Source: Apostichopus japonicus
Taxonomy: Eukaryota > Echinodermata > Holothuroidea > Aspidochirotida > Stichopodidae
Direction: 5' to 3'
Assembly (NCBI RefSeq): GCF_037975245.1
Contig: NC_092571.1
Coordinates: 26,674,564-26,738,563, forward strand
Length of the DNA: 64,000 nucleotides
The notes under the pieces were generated by a model. It saw only the letters and a program-made list of their open reading frames with translations, ran no database searches and was not told where the DNA came from. A program made the position numbers and the translations under genes. Positions 59,901 through 64,000 of this stretch are shown one piece after another (positions within the stretch are counted from its first letter, which is position 1; the number at the start of each line of letters is the position of its first letter).

Positions 59901-62647
59901 ACAATTATTACTGTATGTGGCGCCTCTGATGATAAGGAACGTTAACCTCTTTCTCAGGGACTGTGAAAAGGGCAAGGGGAAGGGGGGGGGGTCTGAAGGA
60001 TGAATTCCCTGGAAGCTCTTGAGATTAAGCACTTTTGTGAGACATTTTCTGGGGTATGGCAGGTCCTGGCTCAGTCACCATGGGAGATCATACAGTAGCT
60101 TGTGGGGACAATAGTTTCATTAATATAATAGATGTACTGTAATACATGCTGAGCTCTTATTACAATTGTACAATCTGTCATAGTTTGTCAAGACTACAAC
60201 ACAACGACTACAGTTCTGCATGGTGTGAGCCTTCCTAAAAACTACAAATATGTCACTGGCAGATTTGTATTTGATAGCACAAGGACCACATTTTGACACA
60301 ACTGATTTAATCTTACTGTGGGACAATTATACATTATATACTGTATGCAGAGCTGCTAGACATTAAAAATACAAAAGTATGCAGCCTACCCTGAGTAGAA
60401 GATGACACTTTCGAGCTCCCCTCTGAGGGTTGTGTCGATGAGTGAATTTGAGTGGCTGAGATAATTGATTGAGTTCCTGTTCTACTGCTTGCAAATACAT
60501 CAGTTTCTGGAGATATGAGGAATCATTTTTATAAACCTGTTTAAACAATTTCTTACAATTTTATATTTCTTTTGGGTGTACTGAGAAGCGGGCTGTGTAA
60601 GTTGAAAGATGGTACAATACATTGAACACATGACTACTAGATAATTAACAACAACAGTACAGTAGATATGTATGTACTGCAACACAGAAGTATTCTTTTG
60701 TAAATGTTTTCATTCATGAGCCTACTAGTTCTCAGTCAGTAGAGATGAGTGTCAAATCCATGGTATACACGTTACAATAATACAAAGGAGATTTCAAATC
60801 CTAATCCAAGTCGCAATATTCAACATTGAAAGTCAACTGCACTGTACAGTACTTAAACTTACTGTAGCATGCCTATTACAAAAATTTCATATTCTGATTC
60901 AGTGATTGTAAGTTGTACTAGTCTAATACTGTAATTTAGTTACAGTAGCCTACCTCACATACTGTAGATATATTTCAGTGATGAGAGATTTAAAGGCATT
61001 GAAGACTTGCACACAAAGGAACGTCTCATGCCCGTAATCTGACCTAGTTTCGAATGAGGTGTAACAGAAGTGTTAGACACCACCATCGATCCCAGAAATT
61101 ACACACACAGCTTGCTACCGTCGGTAATTAGACACTAGTGTACAGTCAATATATACATATGCAGCTACGGTCAATACCGACAACACAGTGTACAGTACAT
61201 AGCAGCGATGGACATCTCAGATCTAGATAAAAGATAACAAGGTATCACGTTTCATAACTGTCTGCATTTTGTAGCGACAAGAAAAAACCTCACTTGCAAG
61301 CAACAGAAAGTTCACTTTTCAGATTGCCGCACGTGGTTTGGGGCGAGTCTCCAATGCCTTTAAAGGGTGTGAAGACTCGCGCAAAAAGAAACTTCTAATG
61401 CGGGTAATTTGACCTAGTTGCGAATGAGGTGTAACAGAAGTGTTAAACACCACCATCGATCCTAGAAAATACACACACACAGCTTGCTACCGTCTGTAAT
61501 TAGACACTAGTACAAACGATACGAGTTTTCTTGCATTGCAATTGCAATGCCTTTAATAAATCAAAGTGGCTATTGTTACGACTAGTCGTAAGAATAATTC
61601 CCGACTACGCATGCGCAGTTGCTATTTTCATGACCAGGAGTACTATTTTTACGACGAGGAGAAACAATAATTTCCGGTTAGGGTTAGGGTAAGGGTTAGG
61701 ATTGAGGTTTAGGGTTATGTTTAGGGTTAGGGTTACCCCTACTACATGCGCAGTTGCTTTATTTACTTTACTGCGCTTGAATTTGCCTTTGTCGTAAGAA
61801 AAGTTTATAAATAATTGTTACGACTCGTCGTAAAAATAGCCACGGCCTTAATAAATCAATGAAATTGTTTCCTACCATTTTCATATAAGCTCATGCAAAT
61901 GTTGTACCTCACACAATTAACACATGATCAGATACACCAACACACTGATGACCAAACTTTCAAACTAGGGTTGGCCTAGTCTTAGGTCCAAAATTGTTAG
62001 CCTTACTTTCCCTATCAAGTATCATATTCATCAGGCCTACTGTACAGTATAGGCCTAATTAGGGAGGCAACATGTTGAACCTGGCTCATTTTAGTGTAGG
62101 ATTCTGTGGATGGGGCCTACACCTATTTGTGTGGTCATAGTAAAGGCGAAATGTTTGCCGTTGCTTCTGTTTGCAGGCAGTGAACCAATGTGCTAGCTTG
62201 CCTTACTCTAGGCGTCTATCCAACCGAGGGCCTAGGCCTTATGTAACTAGCCTAGGCCTTATGTAACTTGCAAGTTAGTGTGGGAAGTAGATTTGCGAAA
62301 TCTGAGAAAACCACGAACTAGGTCCATCAATAGAAGAACCAAAATTAAAACAAAGCTCAGATGGATATGAAACAAGATAAATGATCGCTCATGATCATTT
62401 GGCATAACAACAATGCAAAGAGAAAGTTTTTCGTACCTAAACATCGTTTCCGATTTTGACCGACAAATACTATTGATAGCACAGGTCTGTGTTTCAACTT
62501 CGGGTTCGAGAGGGTGTATTTGCGTTTCTGTGATACTTGCATGAAATGATTATAAAAAGGCAGATTTCGCTGTCTGTAGCAAGTATCCATAGAATGCATC
62601 ACAAGGTTGTAATAACAACGAGCCCAGTTTAGTCTACAAAGATTCAT
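38775..62647 (-). CDS. POLRMT: Mitochondrial DNA-directed RNA polymerase
   Basis: Twenty-seven coding exons (listed separately) join in frame to 4611 nt, 1536 aa (human 1230). The enzyme is the single-subunit, T7-like polymerase that transcribes mitochondrial DNA and primes its replication. Residues 1-70 form a basic, Arg/Lys-rich mitochondrial presequence. Residues 110-528 are a Ser/Lys-rich, probably disordered insert. Residues 529-671 contain PPR-type helices. The N-terminal domain follows to about 1044. The catalytic core has '[24 protein letters not shown]' in pieces across exon 18, motif A '[14 protein letters not shown]' with Asp1219, '[13 protein letters not shown]' with Lys1288 and Tyr1296, and 'VHDCFWTH' with Asp1448. 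It ends 'STYFFS'. All introns are GT-AG except one GC-AG. An in-frame TGA lies two codons before the ATG. It should be active. Confidence 0.97.
39269..39354 (-). CDS. POLRMT: POLRMT exon 26
   Basis: Residues 1463-1491, '[15 protein letters not shown]'. Acceptor 'gctgggtag', donor 'GTAAGT'. The nearer 'tgcag' would break the match to the family. Confidence 0.94.
39613..39784 (-). CDS. POLRMT: POLRMT exon 25 (catalytic Asp, palm motif C)
   Basis: Residues 1405-1462. '[20 protein letters not shown]' and '[20 protein letters not shown]', with the second metal-binding Asp1448. Human has Tyr where this has Phe1450. Confidence 0.98.
40549..40718 (-). CDS. POLRMT: POLRMT exon 24
   Basis: Residues 1349-1405. 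'[20 protein letters not shown]' and '[16 protein letters not shown]', with consensus splice sites. Confidence 0.97.
41432..41620 (-). CDS. POLRMT: POLRMT exon 23 (O-helix, motif B)
   Basis: Residues 1286-1348. '[19 protein letters not shown]' is the nucleotide-selecting O-helix with Lys1288 and Tyr1296. A minisatellite begins about 10 bp upstream of its acceptor. Confidence 0.98.
41632..41765. repeat. Minisatellite abutting the exon 23 acceptor
   Basis: About seven copies of a 17-21 bp unit 'acgaatattaccaggta' (plus-strand reading), lying just upstream of the exon 23 3' splice site in transcript sense. Confidence 0.95.
42362..42439 (-). CDS. POLRMT: POLRMT exon 22
   Basis: Residues 1260-1285, '[20 protein letters not shown]', matching the family's 'VE..R..DA..G...A' helix. 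78 bp, phase 0. Confidence 0.93.
43461..43583 (-). CDS. POLRMT: POLRMT exon 21 (catalytic Asp, palm motif A)
   Basis: Residues 1219-1259. Begins '[16 protein letters not shown]', with catalytic Asp1219 as the first codon of the exon, then '[12 protein letters not shown]'. Confidence 0.98.
44345..44467 (-). CDS. POLRMT: POLRMT exon 20
   Basis: Residues 1178-1218: '[20 protein letters not shown]' and 'YVSHLPIHQ', directly before motif A. Confidence 0.97.
45066..45144 (-). CDS. POLRMT: POLRMT exon 19
   Basis: Residues 1151-1177: '[20 protein letters not shown]'. The acceptor 'ttcaatag' pairs in frame with the GC donor of exon 18. Confidence 0.93.
45463..45600. repeat. Local ~80 bp duplication in POLRMT intron 18
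   Basis: 'gatatacatttattcattcaagaat...caagtaggcaga' occurs twice, at about 45463-45512 and 45547-45593, with diverged spacers. Confidence 0.7.
45660..45856 (-). CDS. POLRMT: POLRMT exon 18 with GC donor
   Basis: Residues 1086-1151. '[20 protein letters not shown]' and '[17 protein letters not shown]' are near-identical to the human core. The donor is 'aaaag|GCAAGT' (45659-45658), a GC-AG intron. No GT nearby keeps the frame. Confidence 0.97.
45905..46240. repeat. POLRMT: Minisatellite derived from the edge of POLRMT exon 17
   Basis: The 21 bp 'atgattagctatggagagttt' at 45912-45932 repeats the last bases of exon 17 (46217 onward). Diverged versions begin near 46000 and 46131, separated by repeated 'tttacaaactatggatcata' and 'caatggtgagaaatgtt'. 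The intronic copies have lost the GTAAGT donor. Confidence 0.8.
46217..46337 (-). CDS. POLRMT: POLRMT exon 17
   Basis: Residues 1045-1085: '[20 protein letters not shown]', matching the family helix 'EMHSLR...LY.LS.A'. Donor 'GTAAGT'. Confidence 0.97.
46884..46984 (-). CDS. POLRMT: POLRMT exon 16
   Basis: Residues 1012-1045: '[20 protein letters not shown]' then a proline-rich stretch. Conserved position, variable sequence as in the family. Confidence 0.9.
47135..47502. repeat. Three tandem copies of a ~120 bp unit
   Basis: Copies start at 47135, 47252 and 47377 (periods 117 and 125). Each reads 'taatgat.tgc...tcaaagtaattg.ttgtca' to 'tctttgagcagc'. It lies in POLRMT intron 15. Confidence 0.9.
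47554..47687 (-). CDS. POLRMT: POLRMT exon 15
   Basis: Residues 967-1011. 'KLMRCKEG' and '[20 protein letters not shown]' match the family. In frame with both neighbours. Confidence 0.95.
48807..48942 (-). CDS. POLRMT: POLRMT exon 14
   Basis: Residues 922-967: '[20 protein letters not shown]', the conserved 'PPLPW' segment. Acceptor 'cctttgcag', donor 'GTAAGT'. Confidence 0.97.
49478..49565 (+). repeat. Diverged relative of the 8.4 kb 140 bp unit
   Basis: 'acaatagaga', 'ca.tgtgtc..ctgtgtgaa.actgca' and 'ctatgcagcctggctgca' follow the same order as at 8600-8708. Confidence 0.55.
49672..49738 (-). CDS. POLRMT: POLRMT exon 13
   Basis: Residues 899-921: '[20 protein letters not shown]', matching human 'VPVLYHVYSFRNVQQIG'. 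67 bp. Confidence 0.96.
50081..50157 (-). CDS. POLRMT: POLRMT exon 12
   Basis: Residues 874-899: '[20 protein letters not shown]'. Splice sites are consensus and the phase links to exon 13. Confidence 0.93.
51296..51337 (-). CDS. POLRMT: POLRMT exon 11 (42 bp microexon)
   Basis: Residues 860-873, '[14 protein letters not shown]'. Only 14 codons, phase 0 both sides, acceptor 'tactctccag', donor 'GTAAGA'. It aligns to the family's 'REQPWPLPVQ' region. Confidence 0.88.
52417..52500 (+). ncRNA. Paired hammerhead-ribozyme-like motifs, Penelope-type remnant
   Basis: Two tandem copies. Copy 1 (about 52419-52450) has CTGAAGA, then a perfect hairpin GATCCT-GCT-AGGATC-type stem, then 'GATAGAAAA'. Copy 2 (about 52457-52496) has 'TTGAAGA', the same hairpin, then 'GAAACGTC' and AGGC able to pair with the upstream GCCT (stem I). 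The CUGANGA...GAAA...UC layout with a minimal ACGU stem III is that of the small hammerheads carried by Penelope-like retroelements. Each copy has a defect in one half of the core (copy 2 U for C3, copy 1 no cleavage site), so cleavage is doubtful. Lies antisense in POLRMT intron 10. Confidence 0.5.
52687..52806 (-). CDS. POLRMT: POLRMT exon 10
   Basis: Residues 820-859: '[11 protein letters not shown]' and '[17 protein letters not shown]'. The start uses 'atatttag'; an alternative acceptor six bases downstream would drop two codons and also keep frame. Confidence 0.9.
53320..53525 (-). CDS. POLRMT: POLRMT exon 9
   Basis: Residues 751-819: '[20 protein letters not shown]' and '[18 protein letters not shown]', matching the N-terminal domain of the family. 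Confidence 0.96.
53597..53829 (-). mobile_element. tRNA-derived SINE
   Basis: Read on the minus strand, it starts with a tRNA Ser/Leu-like head containing the A box TGGCTAAGGCG and a degenerate B box near GGGGTTAAAT. A body with 'GTAAAGTGCTTTGAGACC' and 'GGGCTATATAAAAAGC' follows, and it ends in an ATT-rich tail. It sits in POLRMT intron 8, in the same orientation as the gene. Confidence 0.7.
53979..54069 (-). CDS. POLRMT: POLRMT exon 8
   Basis: Residues 721-751: '[20 protein letters not shown]', aligning to the basic helix before the family's 'LYPFL' block. Donor 'GTGAGT'. Confidence 0.92.
55330..55476 (-). CDS. POLRMT: POLRMT exon 7
   Basis: Residues 672-720: '[20 protein letters not shown]' to 'HPSQHVLEK'. 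Moderate similarity but exact phase and consensus splice sites. Confidence 0.92.
56308..56412. repeat. Palindromic 'ttcattagtaat / attcactaatgaa' cluster
   Basis: Several direct and inverted copies of a ~14 bp word in about 100 bp, able to fold into hairpins. In POLRMT intron 6. Confidence 0.8.
56580..56808 (-). CDS. POLRMT: POLRMT exon 6 (PPR region)
   Basis: Residues 595-671: '[17 protein letters not shown]' and '[20 protein letters not shown]', matching the end of the family's PPR domain. Confidence 0.96.
57050..57150 (-). CDS. POLRMT: POLRMT exon 5 (PPR repeat)
   Basis: Residues 562-595: '[20 protein letters not shown]' then '[14 protein letters not shown]', a textbook PPR helix pair, gap-free against human. 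Acceptor 'ggttgctaag', donor 'GTTTGT' (weak). Confidence 0.94.
57798..57896 (-). CDS. POLRMT: POLRMT exon 4 (PPR repeat)
   Basis: Residues 529-561: '[20 protein letters not shown]' then '[12 protein letters not shown]'. 33 codons, phase 0, acceptor 'atttttcag'. Confidence 0.96.
58305..59560 (-). CDS. POLRMT: POLRMT exon 3 (large Ser/Lys-rich insert)
   Basis: Residues 110-528, 1256 bp. Nearly all low-complexity Ser/Thr/Lys/Pro sequence, then '[16 protein letters not shown]', which begins the PPR region. An in-frame stop just before an ATG at 59588 shows the exon must start downstream; acceptor 'ccccacatcag' at 59561 gives the phase needed by exon 2. Confidence 0.92.
59136..59309 (-). repeat. 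POLRMT: Tandem 87 bp (29-codon) coding duplication in POLRMT
   Basis: Residues 194-222 and 223-251 are two copies of a 29-residue unit beginning '[12 protein letters not shown]' and ending '[10 protein letters not shown]'. They differ at three residues. Confidence 0.97.
60390..60506 (-). CDS. POLRMT: POLRMT exon 2
   Basis: Residues 71-110, Ser/Thr-rich ('[10 protein letters not shown]', '[16 protein letters not shown]'). Acceptor 'atatctccag', donor 'GTAGGC'. Chosen because it alone matches the phase of exon 1 (phase 1) and exon 3. No homology supports it, so it is less sure than the rest. Confidence 0.75.
60989..61364. mobile_element. MITE with TTTAAAGGCATT termini
   Basis: 19 bp inverted ends: TTTAAAGGCATTGAAGACT at 60989-61007 and its complement with one mismatch at 61346-61364. 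About 376 bp, no coding capacity, in POLRMT intron 1. Confidence 0.75.
61358..61557. mobile_element. Second, shorter MITE copy in tandem
   Basis: Repeats the first part of the preceding element ('gacctagttgcgaatgaggt', 'caccaccatcgatcc', 'cttgctaccgtc') and ends 'ttgcaatgcctttaa'. Internally deleted relative to its neighbour. Confidence 0.7.
61566..61843. mobile_element. MITE with GTGGCTAT termini and telomere-like core
   Basis: Inverted ends 'gtggctattgttacgac' and 'gtcgtaaaaatagccac', about 278 bp. Its flanks share the direct repeat 'ttaataaatcaa' (61549-61565 and 61844-61860), perhaps the target duplication. The core has degenerate TTAGGG repeats. Confidence 0.75.
61677..61735 (+). repeat. 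Interstitial TTAGGG-like repeats
   Basis: Perfect and degenerate (TTAGGG)n and variants for about 60 bp, wholly inside the MITE at 61566-61843. Confidence 0.95.
62437..62647 (-). CDS. POLRMT: POLRMT exon 1 (start, mitochondrial presequence)
   Basis: Residues 1-70. Rich in Arg, Lys, Tyr and Leu with a single acidic residue ('[13 protein letters not shown]', 'QNRKRCL'), as expected of a mitochondrial targeting sequence. The ATG at 62647 follows an in-frame TGA two codons upstream. Donor 'GTACGA'. Confidence 0.85.
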
Positions 62648-64000
62648 GTTCTTTCACAGTTTATCAGTCATTATTAATTTCGCTATGTCACCCAACCTTA
62701 CTCGTATTTCGTAATATTCTAAGCACGTTGAACCATGAGTTTTTCACCAAAGATCTACAAGGTAGCATAAGCGTATTAAAAGCCCCATTGACTCAGACAC
62801 TAAATCACAAAATAAATGTGGTTCGAAGTCCGGATAGAAGTTCTCACAAGCAAGCTAAACGCTACCCATGACTGGATAGCTGATAAGTTGGCCATCAATG
62901 GCACCCATCAATTGTCCAAAACAGGACCGTGCAGATGTTTCGCTATGAGAGCCTGAAATTTTCGTTACTTTTAAACAAACCTTTTTACTCAGTATAGTAA
63001 AACGATTTTCGAAAGCTGCTCCTGGGAGGCCTCAGCTAAACTGATCTAAACTTGCCTCAATTGACCAAATTTGTGCACCACATGTACTTCCATTCGTGTT
63101 CTTCAACATGCCATCCACAACAACCAGATCCTGGTGATGCCAAACACAAAAAAAAAGATGTTCTCCTGCTGCTTTTTGGTACTAGAACGAATTCATATAG
63201 ACTCTACTAGGAATATATAAGCCACCATATGCACGAGTCATGTTAGAATAAGAATAAGAATAATAACATTGAGGCACAGTCCCCTACACGGCCCACCCAC
63301 TCAGCTCATTTGCCCCCCCCCCCAGTAGGTCCCATTTTAGCATGTAAAACAAATAATGATAACACAACCTAACAATTAATTTACACCTAACTCGCTCATA
63401 TGGCTTCCTGCAGCATAATATAGGCGACAGCTACCAGAATGCCCTATCGTGCTTTTATATATTCAATTACCTGTGCAAAATAAAAAAATTAAGTAAAGTA
63501 AGGTAAAGTCCTATTTTTCCCTTAGAAAGTAATTTTACCGATTTTTTTTTTTAATTTCTTAGTGTAAAAGTCTAGAACATGAGATCTAACAAATAAGAGT
63601 TTTTAGATGCAATTTACAAGGCATGGGAAGTTCCATTTCCGGTAATCTGGAAGTTATTTTTTGCAAACATTTGATTGCTGCGCTACGCGCTAACCAATGG
63701 TGGCGTTCCGCTTAGACAATTCATGATGGTCCCTTTTGGGAATGCCCCACCGAATATTTTTTTTTTTATTAAAGCATGCATGCCCAGGTATATACGCACA
63801 TCAAAGCACAATGTAACATTTTGACGATACATAACACGTCTCTCGATGTTCCTCAACTGCCACCCTATACTACTTAATTTCTGCCCAGGTTACGGCCCTG
63901 AAGTATCTTTAGATAAAGTGAATGTGCCCAGTCTTATTTAATTTAAACCTAATCACTTGTCGGATGTGACTTATGTTCATATATATTTATGACTGACATA
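62648..64000. other. POLRMT upstream region
   Basis: Promoter and 5' UTR should lie next to 62647 but no motif stands out. Poly-C at 63315-63322 and a dispersed-repeat copy at 63606-63720. No gene recognised. Confidence 0.65.
63606..63899 (+). mobile_element. Dispersed repeat copy D (hAT-like fragment)
   Basis: 'gatgcaatttacaaggcatgg', 'gctaaccaatggtggcgttc' and 'cgcttagaca' match copies B and C. The right end 'cctgcccaggttacggccctg'-like sequence (63881-63899) resembles the CAGGG..GTA.CC.GG terminal repeat seen at 31322. The left end was not found. Confidence 0.6.

Noticed and set aside
60363..60548. Alternative reading frame of POLRMT exon 2 ('[20 protein letters not shown]') that looks like the human N-terminal helix.
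   Set aside because: Its phase fits neither exon 1 (phase 1) nor exon 3; the Ser/Thr-rich frame fits both and leaves no stop.
61677..61735. TTAGGG repeats as a chromosome end or fusion point.
   Set aside because: They are short, degenerate and enclosed by MITE inverted ends.

Overview
This is eukaryotic, animal nuclear DNA. It is AT-rich and intron-rich, and it carries many DNA-transposon and retroelement remnants. The three genes found are metazoan housekeeping or innate-immunity families. The repeat content (DIRS-like reverse transcriptase, Harbinger and hAT-like elements, a Penelope-type hammerhead-like motif, a tRNA-derived SINE) suits a marine invertebrate. An echinoderm or another invertebrate deuterostome is my best guess, but I cannot prove the species from the sequence.

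Layout. 1-1925: CpG-rich tandem array of a ~400 bp unit. ~1925-2500 (-): decayed reverse transcriptase of a DIRS-like element. 2.6-9.1 kb: no gene, only simple repeats and a 140 bp duplication. 9083-28661 (-): CTDNEP1 (Dullard) phosphatase, 7 coding exons, 254 aa. A 1.23 kb Harbinger-type element sits in its third intron. 28.7-30.4 kb: divergent intergenic region. 30414-35236 (+): a two-exon Mab-21/cGAS-like nucleotidyltransferase gene, 425 aa, whose intron carries a 1.1 kb hAT-like composite element. 35.2-38.8 kb: convergent intergenic region. 38775-62647 (-): POLRMT, the mitochondrial RNA polymerase, 27 coding exons, 1536 aa. Its introns hold a SINE, tandem MITEs, minisatellites and a hammerhead-like ribozyme motif. 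62.6-64 kb: upstream sequence with a dispersed-repeat copy.

All three gene models were assembled by hand from splice sites. In each, every exon-exon junction keeps the reading frame, the total length is a multiple of three, and an in-frame stop lies just upstream of the chosen ATG. The genes do not form a pathway: CTDNEP1 acts at the nuclear envelope/ER, the Mab-21 protein is a possible nucleotide-sensing or scaffold protein, and POLRMT transcribes mitochondrial DNA.

The most interesting points are a Mab-21/cGLR protein that keeps the GS and ExD motifs but seems to lack the third catalytic acid; a POLRMT with a ~420-residue lysine/serine-rich insert containing a recent 29-residue tandem duplication; a frame-required GC-AG intron in POLRMT; an intronic minisatellite derived from a POLRMT exon edge; and paired hammerhead-ribozyme-like motifs in a POLRMT intron.
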